This document shows positions 16,152-25,349 of a stretch of 64,000 nucleotides of DNA, piece after piece; the stretch's first letter is position 1, and each line of letters opens with the position of its first letter. The position numbers were made by a program, and so were the translations under genes. The notes under the pieces were generated by a model, which was not told the origin of the DNA, searched no databases, and saw only the letters and a program-made list of their open reading frames with translations. The DNA comes from Erysipelothrix sp. HDW6C (GTDB lineage Bacteria; Bacillota_I; Bacilli_A; Erysipelotrichales; Erysipelotrichaceae): positions 1,984,001-2,048,000 of the forward strand of contig NZ_CP049861.1 in assembly GCF_011299615.1 (NCBI RefSeq), in the 5' to 3' direction.

Positions 16152-17938
16152 TATTGGTCACCTCCAAACTGATTGTTTTGGATGCTTGCAATCGTACGAT
16201 ACAATCCTTCTTCTTGAAGCAATTGACTGTGTGTACCGATTTGTGCAACTTTACCTTCATTGATGACCACGATTTTGTCAGCATTCTGTGCTGAGTTCAC
16301 ACGATGGGTAATAATCAAGGTTGTCGCATCACTGTTTGAGGTTCGCAACTCATTTCGGATTGTTGCATCGGTTTCCGAATCAAGTGCTGATAAGGAATCA
16401 TCGAAAACAACAATCGGTTGTTTGTTAATAACAGTTCGTGCAATCGCAACACGTTGCTTTTGTCCCCCACTGAGTGTTACCCCTTTTTCTCCAACTAAGG
16501 TTTCATAACCTTGGTCAAAATTGGAAATAACATCGTGAATGGATGCAACACGCGCAGCATCGTAAACTTCGCGTTCTCCTGCATGCGGAGTCGCCAGTTT
16601 TATATTTTCATAAATCGATTTTGAGAATAAATACGGTTCTTGCAACACGATACCCACATTTTGTCGAACATGGCGTGGAGCAATGGTATTAATATTGTGT
16701 CCATCGAAGAGAATCTCTCCCTCCGTCACATCATAAATTCGTGTTAAAAGATGGACCAAACTGGATTTCCCACTCCCCGTTGGCCCCATAATTGCGACCG
16801 TTTCACCAGGGTTGACACTAAAGGAAACACCATCAAGAACTTTATCGGTTCCATCATCATAAATAAAGGTAACATTTTTGAATTCAATAGCACCACCGAT
16901 TTTCGGTGTTTCTCCACGATCCAAATCTTCTTCCTTTACATCTAAGATTTCATTAAGCCGGTCAATCGCGACCGTGACTTTTCCCATATCAGATAGAATA
17001 CGTCCAACATTTCGAATTGGCCAAAGTACGGTACTGATATACGATACAAAGACAACCGCACTCCCCACACTCATCGCACCACTTCGAACTTCAAAGATAC
17101 TTGCGATAAGGACAGCTAGGATTTGCAGGAAACACAGTAAGTCTGAAGTCCCCCAATAAACACCCAGAAGCCAAATAAGATGGTTTGTTTTGTCTTTATA
17201 GATTTTATTTTTCTTTGTGAACTTTTCAAGTTCAAATCGTTCACGATTGAATGCCTTCACAACACGAACAGCATCCAAGGATTCTTGGAATACTTCTGAT
17301 AATGCTGCTTCTGCTTCATCACTTTCACGGAAGACTTCTTGCATCTTTTTAAAGAACAAGTATCCAAATAAGAAAATGAATGGAAAGACAATCATTGAAA
17401 TGAATGTCATTTTTACATTGATGTTAAACATTACCGTTAATGAAATAGCAACCATTAAGATGGCATACACAAATTCACGGATTTGATTGGATAAGAAACG
17501 ATTGATTGTATCCACATCTGAAGTACAGCGTTGGATAAGATCGCCTGTTTTTGCACGTACGTGATATGCGTAAGGTAATGTTTGCAAGTGATCATACAGA
17601 TGATTGCGTAATCGCTCTGTAAATGTCTCGGCAAAAGAGCCAATGGATTGACCCCTTATAAAAAGTGCCAGTCCACTTACAAAGTTGAGTCCCACAATCA
17701 CTATCGCGATGACCCAAAGGTTATTTTTGACAAAATCAACACCGCCAGCGAACGCCGCGAACGCACGCCACATAGGCTGTGTGATAGGGTCGCCATTGAT
17801 AACATTATCAATGGTGAACTGTAATAAAAGTGGATTCACTAAAACTACAGTAACATACACAAGTGTTGCCACAACCATGTAAATAAGGTTGCGCTTAAAA
17901 CCCTGCGTATATCGCGTGATAAATTTTATTTGATTCAT
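16151..17938 (-). CDS. ABC exporter half-transporter, degenerate-site subunit
   Basis: A 595-residue partner of the downstream gene, with six membrane segments (about 15-320) and an ATPase domain. Walker A is G-P-T-G-S-G-K-S-S and the signature a canonical L-S-G-G-Q, but Walker B reads V-V-F-D-D-S-L-S-A-L-D, with Asp where the catalytic Glu should be. The two proteins would therefore form one hydrolytic and one degenerate site, as in BmrCD or TM287/288. AGGGGTAAC precedes the ATG at 17938. The drug or lipid substrate is unknown. Confidence 0.9.
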   Translation of the reverse strand: MNQIKFITRYTQGFKRNLIYMVVATLVYVTVVLVNPLLLQFTIDNVINGDPITQPMWRAFAAFAGGVDFVKNNLWVIAIVIVGLNFVSGLALFIRGQSIGSFAETFTERLRNHLYDHLQTLPYAYHVRAKTGDLIQRCTSDVDTINRFLSNQIREFVYAILMVAISLTVMFNINVKMTFISMIVFPFIFLFGYLFFKKMQEVFRESDEAEAALSEVFQESLDAVRVVKAFNRERFELEKFTKKNKIYKDKTNHLIWLLGVYWGTSDLLCFLQILAVLIASIFEVRSGAMSVGSAVVFVSYISTVLWPIRNVGRILSDMGKVTVAIDRLNEILDVKEEDLDRGETPKIGGAIEFKNVTFIYDDGTDKVLDGVSFSVNPGETVAIMGPTGSGKSSLVHLLTRIYDVTEGEILFDGHNINTIAPRHVRQNVGIVLQEPYLFSKSIYENIKLATPHAGEREVYDAARVASIHDVISNFDQGYETLVGEKGVTLSGGQKQRVAIARTVINKQPIVVFDDSLSALDSETDATIRNELRTSNSDATTLIITHRVNSAQNADKIVVINEGKVAQIGTHSQLLQEEGLYRTIASIQNNQFGGDQ

Positions 17939-17962
17939 AGTTACCCCTATACTGTTAGTTAA

Positions 17963-18463
17963 TTATATTTTAAATCGTTTGTTTATAGCTTGTACAAGAT
18001 ATCCCGTTAAGATTCCGGTAGGAATGCCTGTAAATAACATGACTGGAAGCCACGTAATCATCAGCGGCATGCCCGTAATAAAAACAATCACAATGATTTG
18101 TCCTATATTATGAAACGTTGCTGATGCTGTCGAAATACCGATTTCCGACATTTTTGTTAGTTTATGTAGAATTACAACTGCCGTACTGCTGATGAGTGCA
18201 CCGATAAGCGCTAACCAAAAACCAGTACCGACTAAAAATGTTCCCCTTAAAAGTGATGCGATTAAAACACGCATTATGTTAACGATGTACATTTCTTTGA
18301 CGCCAAAAAAATACAGTGCAAAAAGTCCCAAAACATTTGCTAATCCTAATTTCACACCGGGTAGACCAATTACAAAGACAGGTTCCAATAAATTAACTAC
18401 AAGAGCCATACCAATGAGCATGGTAAGAATTGTCATACGTTGCGTTTTATTTCTAATTGTCAT
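17963..18463 (-). CDS. Gx transporter family membrane protein (heptaprenyl diphosphate synthase component I-like)
   Basis: A 166-residue membrane protein with five hydrophobic segments and the family signature G-L-P-G-V-K-L-G-L-A-N-V near residue 34. The group was named after heptaprenyl diphosphate synthase component I but is thought to act as an S-component-like transporter. It overlaps the NusG-II gene by four bases (ATGA), and the exporter genes follow 24 bases downstream, so all four look like one operon. These two small genes often sit near flavin/RNF or ApbE functions in Firmicutes; no such gene is seen here. Confidence 0.82.
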   Translation of the reverse strand: MTIRNKTQRMTILTMLIGMALVVNLLEPVFVIGLPGVKLGLANVLGLFALYFFGVKEMYIVNIMRVLIASLLRGTFLVGTGFWLALIGALISSTAVVILHKLTKMSEIGISTASATFHNIGQIIVIVFITGMPLMITWLPVMLFTGIPTGILTGYLVQAINKRFKI

Positions 18464-18837
18464 CGGATAATAATATCTTCTTCAGTTGCGGCATTATTGG
18501 CTTCGACAACGATCAGGATTTTATTGGGAAGGCAAACAATCGGGACGTTTGTTTTATCTACCCATCCTTGAAGTGAACAATAATTTAAAGGAGAAATTTC
18601 GTCGGCCACACGTATCCTGCCGTCTTTGACTTCAATCACGACATCGCCTAACTCACCGCTTACGGTGTAGAATTCATCCTTGTTCATATCGATTCTTAAC
18701 ACTTCTTTATCTTTGTATGTTACAACTGCCTGGGTTAAATCGGCATTGACTGTTTCGACAAGTTTACCCGTTGAAAAGAACAACGCAACGGATAAGACGA
18801 ACACAAGACCGATGAAGACTTTATCTGATTTATTCAT
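18460..18837 (-). CDS. NusG domain II-containing membrane-anchored protein
   Basis: A 125-residue protein with one N-terminal membrane segment (about 8-24) and an extracytoplasmic NusG-II-like beta domain. The C-terminal pair of cysteines in Y-C-S-L-Q-G-W and P-I-V-C-L-P-N is the family hallmark. Despite the name it is not a transcription factor. It is first in the operon with the Gx transporter, and AAGGAG precedes the ATG. Function unknown; probable partner of the Gx protein. Confidence 0.82.
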   Translation of the reverse strand: MNKSDKVFIGLVFVLSVALFFSTGKLVETVNADLTQAVVTYKDKEVLRIDMNKDEFYTVSGELGDVVIEVKDGRIRVADEISPLNYCSLQGWVDKTNVPIVCLPNKILIVVEANNAATEEDIIIR

Positions 18838-18996
18838 AGTTTCTCCTTTCTGTATGCTTTAAATTTTAGCATAATTCAGAGCGCTTTCCTACACAATTCA
18901 CGCTATTTATGGCGCTTTTGCATCTTTTCGATGGGTATTTGCGAATTTGTGGACAAATTCATGCAGCGCAAACCATACCTGTCCGCGGTGTTCTTT

Positions 18997-19004
18997 GGTA
19001 TAAT
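18997..19004 (+). promoter_or_regulatory. Extended -10 promoter of the 5'-nucleotidase gene
   Basis: TGGTATAAT just 17 bases before the chosen ATG at 19021. Its presence argues against the longer reading frame that begins at 18931. Confidence 0.6.
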
Positions 19005-19020
19005 AACTCTGGTGATAAAT

Positions 19021-20535
19021 ATGAAAGTTAAAATACTTGCAACAACAGATGTTCACGGAAACATCTTTCCAACCAACTACACAGCACGAAACAATGTTGA
19101 GTCCTTTGGTTTGGCACGAATTGCTACGGCAATCAAAACATTAAAGAAAGATAACAACCTCATTCTTGTTGATAATGGCGATGCCTTCCAAGGAACGCCT
19201 TTACTGACATATGCACATCAGCATACTGACACAATCGTCAATCCCATGGCGCATGTTTTTAATCGTCTCGACTATGATTTTATTAATCTTGGAAATCACG
19301 ACTTTAACTATGGTCAAGAAGTGCTTGAGAAATTTATTCGTGAGAATAACGCGACCTTGCTTACATCAAACCTTACCATCAACAAACGCATTCCTGGTGC
19401 GACACAAATCATGGCTTATGGTGATAAGAAAATAGCATTCATCGGCGTTGTCACACATTATATTCCCAATTGGGAAAGACCTGCACATCTTGAAAATATT
19501 GACTTTGTTCAAGCATACGATCAAATGAAGGCAGAGGTCGAACGTGTCAAGGATCAAGTGGACTATGTCATTGGAATGTATCATGGCGGACTTGAACGCG
19601 ATCCATTAACTGGTGAACCAACCGAACGTTTAACTGGTGAGAATCAGGGGTATGAAATGACAGCAATTGATGGGCTTGATATCTTAATTACCGGACATCA
19701 ACACCGATCATTTGTCGAAACTGTAAATGGTGTTCTTGTGACACAAAATACATTTAAGGGGCAAGAATTTATAACCATCGATTTGGACTTGGAAACGGGT
19801 AAAAAAAGCGCACAACTGCACAAAACTTCAGAATATCCAGTTGATGAAACCTTACTTGAACCCCTTGCTGAAGTCCAAGAAGCGGTTCAAACCTGGTTGG
19901 ATCAACCCGTTGGATCCCTACAAGATGGTCCAATTCTTATTGATGACGAACTTGACGCACGGATTCACAAACATCCAATTGTATCATTCTTAAACCAAGT
20001 GCAATTAGAACGCAGTGGTGCAGATATTTCATCAGTTGCCTTATTTAATGGTGCTACTGGATTCAACCAATCCATATCGATGCGAGAACTTGTCAGCACC
20101 TACCTTTACCCAAATACCCTTGTTGTAAAGCGGATGACAGGAAAAGCATTACGAGAAATGATTGAATTTTCAGCGCACTATTTCACGTTGGATGGTGATC
20201 AAATCGTACCTTCACCAGAGTTTGTAAGTCCCAAACCACAACATTACAATTATGATATGTTGGATGGTGTGGAATATACATTAAAGATTTCAAACCCTCG
20301 TGGACAGCGCCTTGTTTCGCTAACTCGAAACGGCGTCGAAGTTTGCGATGACGATACGTTTGATCTTGTTACCAATAACTACCGTGCAATGGGCGGCGGA
20401 AACTATACAATGGTTGCCCAAGCTCCTACAGTACAAGATATTCAAGAAGAAATGGTTGACACAATAATGAACTATTTCGTAAAGTATTCCCCTGTGAAAG
20501 TGAAACATACAAAAAATATACACGTGATAGCGTGA
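19021..20535 (+). CDS. Bifunctional metallophosphatase/5'-nucleotidase (UshA family)
   Basis: A 504-residue protein. The N-terminal calcineurin-like domain shows the metal-binding set A-T-T-D-V-H-G-N, D-N-G-D-A-F-Q-G, L-G-N-H-D-F, Y-H-G-G and G-H-Q-H; the C-terminal half (about 310-500) is the 5'-nucleotidase substrate domain with N-G-A-T-G-F and N-N-Y-R-A-M-G-G-G. It hydrolyses nucleotides or cyclic nucleotides. No signal peptide is seen with this start, so it may act in the cytoplasm like YunD. It lies directly upstream of purA, both on the plus strand. Confidence 0.88.
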   Translation: MKVKILATTDVHGNIFPTNYTARNNVESFGLARIATAIKTLKKDNNLILVDNGDAFQGTPLLTYAHQHTDTIVNPMAHVFNRLDYDFINLGNHDFNYGQEVLEKFIRENNATLLTSNLTINKRIPGATQIMAYGDKKIAFIGVVTHYIPNWERPAHLENIDFVQAYDQMKAEVERVKDQVDYVIGMYHGGLERDPLTGEPTERLTGENQGYEMTAIDGLDILITGHQHRSFVETVNGVLVTQNTFKGQEFITIDLDLETGKKSAQLHKTSEYPVDETLLEPLAEVQEAVQTWLDQPVGSLQDGPILIDDELDARIHKHPIVSFLNQVQLERSGADISSVALFNGATGFNQSISMRELVSTYLYPNTLVVKRMTGKALREMIEFSAHYFTLDGDQIVPSPEFVSPKPQHYNYDMLDGVEYTLKISNPRGQRLVSLTRNGVEVCDDDTFDLVTNNYRAMGGGNYTMVAQAPTVQDIQEEMVDTIMNYFVKYSPVKVKHTKNIHVIA

Positions 20536-20540
20536 TTTAA

Positions 20541-20569
20541 TTGACATTGAAAGCCATCCTTGTTAATCT
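20541..20569 (+). promoter_or_regulatory. Likely purA promoter
   Basis: TTGACA and TAATCT separated by 17 bp, immediately after the nucleotidase stop. The start point would be near 20576, just before a perfect hairpin. Confidence 0.6.
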
Positions 20570-20583
20570 AAATCGTGTACAGC

Positions 20584-20618
20584 GGGACACAATTAAATTG
20601 TGTCCCTTTATTATTTTT
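20584..20618 (+). terminator. Perfect 23-bp palindrome with T-run in the purA leader
   Basis: GGGACACAATT, one central A, AATTGTGTCCC, then a T-rich run. It can end the nucleotidase transcript, but it also lies downstream of the likely purA promoter and 15 bases before the purA AGGAGG, so it may control purA as an attenuator or as a DNA operator. Confidence 0.75.
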
Positions 20619-20632
20619 TAGGAGGACTACAC

Positions 20633-21901
20633 ATGATAAAAGCTATAGTAGGCGCCAACTGGGGCGATGAAGGCAAAGGAAAACTAACAGATGTCTTCGC
20701 TCATGAATCGGATATAATCGTACGTTTTCAAGGTGGTAACAACGCAGGTCATACAATTATTAATGACCAAGGAAAGTTCGCATTGAAAATGCTCCCATCA
20801 GGCGTATTTTATGATCATACTGTTAATGTCATCGGTAACGGTGTTGCCCTTAACATTCCTGCTTTTATCAAAGAACTCAAAGAACTTAAAGAACGTGGTG
20901 TCGAGCCGACATTAATCGTGAGTGATCGGGCGCAAATTGTCATGAGTTATCATAAGCAATTTGATGAACTCGAAGAAGCACGTCTTGCTGATGCAAAGTT
21001 TGGTTCAACCAAATCTGGCATTGCACCATTCTATGCTGATAAATATGCGAAAATTGGTTTCCAAGTCGCTGAACTTTACAATCAAGAATGGTTGGAAAGC
21101 AAGGTTGAGCGCATTTTAGATATAAAGAATGCCTTGCTTGTAAACCTCTACCACGCACAACCAATCACAAAAGAAGCTATCTTAGCAGAATTGAATGAAT
21201 ACCGTGCGTTAATTACACCTTATGTGCAAGATGTATTTGTTTACCTCAACGACGCTTATAAAGCAGGGAAAACAATTCTTCTTGAAGGACAGCTTGGTGC
21301 CCTTCGTGATCCTGATTTTGGTATTTATCCATATTCAACTTCCTCGTCAACACTTGCACATTATGCCACCATCGGTGCAGGCTTGCCGTACAGTATCGAT
21401 GAAGTCTGGGCTGTAACGAAAGCTTACTCAAGTTGTGTTGGTGAAGGCGCATTTGTTTCTGAAATATTTGGGGACGAAGCAGAAGAACTCCGACGCCGTG
21501 GTGGCGACGCTGGTGAGTACGGTGTTAATACGGGCCGACCACGTCGAGTTGGTTATTTCGACGCTGTTGCAACACGCTATGGTTGCCAAGTTCAAGGTGC
21601 AACCCATGTTGCCATGACAAACATTGATGTTCTTTCCTACTTGGACGAAATCAAAATTGTCAGTGCTTATGACTATAATGGAGAAATCAGCACTCGCTTT
21701 GGTAACATTACTGAGCTTGAAGCAGCAAAACCCGTGATTGAAACAATGCCGGGATGGAATGTCGACATCACTGAGATTACTAATTACGATGATTTACCAG
21801 AAAACTGCCGTCGCTATATTGAACGTTTAGAGACATTGATTGAGACAAAAATTGCAATTGTTTCAAACGGTCCAAAGCGTAAACAAATTATGTACCGTTA
21901 A
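20633..21901 (+). CDS. purA: Adenylosuccinate synthetase
   Basis: A 422-residue enzyme of purine synthesis that joins IMP and aspartate using GTP. The P-loop G-D-E-G-K-G-K is at 11-17, the catalytic G-H-T at 39-41, and the aspartate/guanine loop G-R-P-R-R-V-G near 300. The IMP region reads E-G-Q-L-G-A-L-R-D (218-226), unlike the E-G-A-Q-G of E. coli PurA, and T-K-S-G-I-A-P replaces T-K-R-G-I-G-P; this fits a clostridial-type PurA branch that I recall. AGGAGG precedes the ATG at 20633. Downstream is a strong bidirectional terminator. Confidence 0.95.
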   Translation: MIKAIVGANWGDEGKGKLTDVFAHESDIIVRFQGGNNAGHTIINDQGKFALKMLPSGVFYDHTVNVIGNGVALNIPAFIKELKELKERGVEPTLIVSDRAQIVMSYHKQFDELEEARLADAKFGSTKSGIAPFYADKYAKIGFQVAELYNQEWLESKVERILDIKNALLVNLYHAQPITKEAILAELNEYRALITPYVQDVFVYLNDAYKAGKTILLEGQLGALRDPDFGIYPYSTSSSTLAHYATIGAGLPYSIDEVWAVTKAYSSCVGEGAFVSEIFGDEAEELRRRGGDAGEYGVNTGRPRRVGYFDAVATRYGCQVQGATHVAMTNIDVLSYLDEIKIVSAYDYNGEISTRFGNITELEAAKPVIETMPGWNVDITEITNYDDLPENCRRYIERLETLIETKIAIVSNGPKRKQIMYR

Positions 21902-21902
21902 G

Positions 21903-21951
21903 AAAACAAATAAAAGAGATGCCATTATGAGGCATCTCTTTTATTTGTTTT
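21903..21951. terminator. Bidirectional terminator with 21-bp perfect arms
   Basis: Arms at 21903-21923 and 21931-21951 are fully complementary (core AAGAGATGCC / GGCATCTCTT) with a seven-base loop. It serves purA on the plus strand and the convergent lipoprotein gene, whose stop codon lies inside the right arm. Confidence 0.92.
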
Positions 21952-22492
21952 GATTTAAGCGCGTACCGGTAATGGCATCATAAATTTGGTGTGAGTGCGA
22001 AAGTTGGATATCGTAAATGAGTTGCTCACCGATCCAATAGATGTCGATTTCCTGAAGGCTATCCTCTGGAGTCATTATTGTTTCAAGGATGTTTTCGATA
22101 GGGCTGAGCGCACGAATATCATCATTGTTGAAGAGTGTATACTCCGACACCTTAATACTAGCTTCATCGGGATTATTTGCAAGAATATTTCCATCGCGAT
22201 CAAATGTCAGACGTATGGCACGCTCATTATAGACACCATCTATTTCAAAGACGCCACCAAAACGACGATTATCGTAACGCACTCTGGCAAGCTGGGTTGT
22301 ATCGTCAACATTAATATAATAGTTATTTATCACCTCAACAAAAGAAAGCTTTGGAATTACAACAACAGGTGTATTCTCAACAGGTGTCGGAGGTGGTAAT
22401 GGTGTTTGTGTTGGCTCTGAATCTTCAACAGTGTGCTTTGCGCAGCCGGTGAGAATGATTAATGATAGTATAATGAGTCCGATTGGTTTCAT
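21941..22492 (-). CDS. Hypothetical lipoprotein, possible PepSY-like domain
   Basis: A 183-residue lipoprotein with lipobox L-T-G-C at 15-18 and a proline/threonine-rich linker (about 26-42). The rest is a soluble extracytoplasmic domain. The C-terminal Y-D-I-Q-L-S-H-S-H-Q-I-Y-D-A-I-T-G resembles the end of PepSY domains, which inhibit proteases or bind peptides outside the cell; that match is weak. GAGGAGATG precedes the ATG. Single-gene unit. Confidence 0.7.
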   Translation of the reverse strand: MKPIGLIILSLIILTGCAKHTVEDSEPTQTPLPPPTPVENTPVVVIPKLSFVEVINNYYINVDDTTQLARVRYDNRRFGGVFEIDGVYNERAIRLTFDRDGNILANNPDEASIKVSEYTLFNNDDIRALSPIENILETIMTPEDSLQEIDIYWIGEQLIYDIQLSHSHQIYDAITGTRLNQNK

Positions 22493-22569
22493 AACATCAT
22501 CTCCTCTATCTATTCTAACAACTGATTGCGTTTGTTTTGTGTTGTAATTTTGATAGAGCGGTGAATAAA

Positions 22570-22592
22570 GAAAAATAAGGCTTTCGCCTTAT
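22570..22592 (-). terminator. Terminator after cysE
   Basis: ATAAGGC, GNRA-type loop GAAA, GCCTTAT and T residues on the minus strand, overlapping the cysE stop. Confidence 0.88.
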
Positions 22593-23119
22593 AGTTTTCC
22601 ACTTTCCGAACACTTGTTACGAATTGTGCGAGCAGGAATACCTGCAACAATATCACAGCGTTCAACATTTTTAGTTACAACACTGCCAGCGCCAACAACT
22701 GCCTCATCACCAATATGAATATCACCGATGATTTGTGCGTGTGCTCCAATGTGAACTTTGTTTCCTAACGTTGGGTGGCGCTTGCCGACTTCTCGAGACT
22801 TCCCACCCAAGGTGACACCGTGATGAATTAAGCAATCATCACCAACAATGGAAGTCTCCCCAATTACAACTCCACTTCCATGGTCAATGATAAAACGTTC
22901 GCCGATAACTGCACCCGGATGTATTTCGATTTGCGTAAAAAAACGACCTAACTGCGATATCAAACGCGAAAGGAAATACAGATGACATTTAAAGAGAAAA
23001 TGTGCAATTCTGTAAAAACCCATCGCATGATAACCTGGGTAGAGCAGTAAGACCTCAAAAACGCTTCTTACTGCGGGATCGTGTTTTTTATACGCTTTCG
23101 CTGTATCCAACCACTTCAT
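22589..23119 (-). CDS. cysE: Serine O-acetyltransferase
   Basis: A 176-residue short CysE. An N-terminal helical part is followed by a left-handed beta-helix with hexapeptide repeats; the catalytic D-H-G-S-G-V-V-I-G-E and H-H-G-V-T-L-G-G-K motifs are intact, as is the G-A-G-S-V-V-T-K-N-V segment. It makes O-acetylserine for cysteine synthesis in the cytoplasm. Nine bases separate it from the kinase gene upstream, so they are co-transcribed. The C-terminal tail is short, so feedback control by cysteine synthase binding is unclear. Confidence 0.93.
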   Translation of the reverse strand: MKWLDTAKAYKKHDPAVRSVFEVLLLYPGYHAMGFYRIAHFLFKCHLYFLSRLISQLGRFFTQIEIHPGAVIGERFIIDHGSGVVIGETSIVGDDCLIHHGVTLGGKSREVGKRHPTLGNKVHIGAHAQIIGDIHIGDEAVVGAGSVVTKNVERCDIVAGIPARTIRNKCSESGKL

Positions 23120-23128
23120 TGTTTACCT

Positions 23129-23731
23129 CTACTTTAATTCATCAAGTTTTTCATGAATTTGCTTTAAGATGACACGACGATCTTCTTCATTGTTTTCGAA
23201 GTCAAGATTGTCAACATTAATTTTGAGAATTGGTGACAACGTATAGTTGTCAAAATACTCACGGTACTCGTCATTCAGCTTTTGCCAGTACTCGCGCTCA
23301 ACAATTAATTCATAATCACGACCCCGTTTTTCAATACGTCGCATTGCCTCATCAACACTGATTTCTAAATAAATCATCAGTTTTGGAACATGGACATGTT
23401 CCAACATATTTTGCAGTAACTCTGTATAGATTGCAAATTCTTCATTGCTCATTTCGCCACTCAAATTTAACATGCGGGCAAAGATTGCATCTCCATAAAT
23501 GCTGCGATCCATAACGGCGCGTGACACATCTTTTGCCTGTTTGATATGTTCAAACCGTTTGTTTAAAAAGAATACTTGTAACGGAAACGCATAACGCGCA
23601 CGATCATAGTAGAATTTATCCAAAACTGGATTATCAACAACCGGCTCTTCGAATTCTTCATAACCTTCTTTACCAAGAATTCGCATTAACGAACTCTTAC
23701 CAACACCAACAACACCCTCAACAACAATCAT
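23129..23731 (-). CDS. Deoxynucleoside kinase (dGK/dAK family)
   Basis: A 200-residue P-loop kinase: G-V-V-G-V-G-K-S-S at 6-14, F-E-E-P-V near 30, M-D-R-S-I-Y-G-D (the D-R-S motif) and a lid R-R-I-E-K-R-G-R-D-Y-E. It phosphorylates purine or other deoxynucleosides for salvage. The ATG at 23731 starts directly with the P-loop strand and has AGAGG eight bases upstream; the longer frame from 23788 adds 19 unmatched residues. Upstream of cysE in the same unit. Confidence 0.88.
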   Translation of the reverse strand: MIVVEGVVGVGKSSLMRILGKEGYEEFEEPVVDNPVLDKFYYDRARYAFPLQVFFLNKRFEHIKQAKDVSRAVMDRSIYGDAIFARMLNLSGEMSNEEFAIYTELLQNMLEHVHVPKLMIYLEISVDEAMRRIEKRGRDYELIVEREYWQKLNDEYREYFDNYTLSPILKINVDNLDFENNEEDRRVILKQIHEKLDELK

Positions 23732-23856
23732 GTCATAGACCTCTTTCTTGGAAACGAAACTTAATATTTCACTGTAGCTAAATCTCATGTGATCACCAAC
23801 TTTAATTTCTACGTAATATTAGTGTAGTCGCAGAGACACAAAATTGCAAGACTCTT

Positions 23857-24783
23857 TTAGTCATATTGTGCAACAGTTTTGAGTGCTTCACTGCGGACCC
23901 ACTCGCGAAGTGATGACGGCTCAATTACTTTGATTCGTGATCCGCCCTTTAGGATAAAATCTTCAACTGCTGCCTCATTGGGAAATTCCACTTTCAAGAG
24001 AAAACGATGATCACTAAGCCAGGTGATTTCTTGGTCTTTTCCCCAGATATATTCACTGATATAATCCATGTTTTGAATTTCCAACTGTGCTACAACGGGT
24101 TTAATTTTATAGCCGAAATCTGACAGTGTTCCGCGATGTGATGTTTCTTCGTCAAATCGAAACGTTTCTGGTAATATTTCTGCAGACGCAACTCGGTTAA
24201 CTTTCAAACTCAAGTAACGGCCTTTCTCATCATACCCTAGCAAGTACCAAAATTGATTGACAATGACCAATTCATAAGGTTCAAAGACATAAGAATTTTG
24301 TTGACGGTGGTTCTTGTCATAAAGAATATGCAGTCTGTTATGTGTTGCGATTGCGCGATCAAATATTTCCAAGTGTTCTTGATAACGTTTCAGGTTGACG
24401 TTCAATTTCACAGATTGAAATGCAAGTGCATTTGAAATGTCATTATAGTCCAATTGATTTGAAAGTTTCGACACTGTACGCACAAAATCCCCTCCGAAAG
24501 AGGGGTTCTTTTGTTGAATTAAAATCGACAATGCTTGCTTCAAGGTTTTACGCTCTTGTAGCGAGAAGGCAAGCGGATGAACTTGTGTATTGTTAGATAG
24601 CTTATAACCGCCGCCAGGACCCATGACCGTCTCAATATTGTATCCAGCAACCTCAAGGTCATCTTTCAATCTTTGTACGCCACGATGGCTTAATTCGAGT
24701 GTCTCGGCAAGTTCGGGAAGACTGACAACCGATCGAGCCGATAGAATGTCCAACATCGTCAAAGCATTGCTTAGTTTGCTCAT
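23857..24783 (-). CDS. WYL-domain transcriptional regulator
   Basis: A 308-residue DeoR-like regulator: an N-terminal winged helix (residues 1-60, with L-P-E-L-A-E-T-L-E-L-S-H-R-G-V-Q-R-L) and a WYL domain near 165-235, with F-W-Y-L-L-G-Y-D in the W-Y-L position. WYL proteins sense nucleic-acid or nucleotide ligands and often control DNA repair or defence genes. It overlaps the upstream gene by four bases (ATGA), so the two form an operon. Confidence 0.88.
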   Translation of the reverse strand: MSKLSNALTMLDILSARSVVSLPELAETLELSHRGVQRLKDDLEVAGYNIETVMGPGGGYKLSNNTQVHPLAFSLQERKTLKQALSILIQQKNPSFGGDFVRTVSKLSNQLDYNDISNALAFQSVKLNVNLKRYQEHLEIFDRAIATHNRLHILYDKNHRQQNSYVFEPYELVIVNQFWYLLGYDEKGRYLSLKVNRVASAEILPETFRFDEETSHRGTLSDFGYKIKPVVAQLEIQNMDYISEYIWGKDQEITWLSDHRFLLKVEFPNEAAVEDFILKGGSRIKVIEPSSLREWVRSEALKTVAQYD

Positions 24784-25328
24784 AGAATTGTTGCTCCTTT
24801 AACAATATAACAACGTGTCAACAAATCATCAAATTCTCTTTGATTGCGACCAATCTGGCGCAATCCACCCAACGATAGCTCAGGAAGAATATCACTCACT
24901 TCAATGATGCATTGGCGGCTGAGAAGCTCTCCACGGCGTACCGCACCTGTAAATGTGGTTCCAGAATAGTCTTGGACGAATTCAATGGCAAAGTTAATAT
25001 TTAAGTCACGACTTACCGTCAGTAAGTTTGGTTCGCGACTTCCAAAATAATCGTACAATGTTTGTGCTCCCGACAAGAGAAGGTCTTTACTGTGAAATGG
25101 TGATGTCTTGACTGTATACTCTTGAGCATAGTCCTCATTGAATCGTACTTCATTGTAAAAATCAATCGCATCACGATCCGATTCAAATGTCAGTGTTACC
25201 GAAACATCGTCGCTGTAGTTTAAACCAAAGCGCTCGCTGAATCGTAAGTTTTGATTGTGGATGAACGATGCAACATCGTTCCCCTTCATTGTTGTAATTA
25301 AATCTTGTACATTGTATCCTTGTGTCAT
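24780..25328 (-). CDS. Unknown protein co-expressed with WYL regulator
   Basis: A 182-residue soluble protein. I do not recognise a family. It is rich in charged residues and beta-strand-like stretches (D-V-S-V-T-L-T-F-E-S-D-R-D; L-L-T-V-S-R-D-L-N-I-N-F-A-I-E-F) and has no membrane segment or signal peptide. The C-terminal third is reminiscent of a WYL C-terminal domain only in size. The ATG at 25328 has AGAGGTGATC just upstream. It is first in the two-gene operon with the WYL regulator, and a GTATAC repeat overlaps its promoter region. Confidence 0.65.
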   Translation of the reverse strand: MTQGYNVQDLITTMKGNDVASFIHNQNLRFSERFGLNYSDDVSVTLTFESDRDAIDFYNEVRFNEDYAQEYTVKTSPFHSKDLLLSGAQTLYDYFGSREPNLLTVSRDLNINFAIEFVQDYSGTTFTGAVRRGELLSRQCIIEVSDILPELSLGGLRQIGRNQREFDDLLTRCYIVKGATIL

Positions 25329-25349
25329 GTTGATCACCTCTTGATAAGA

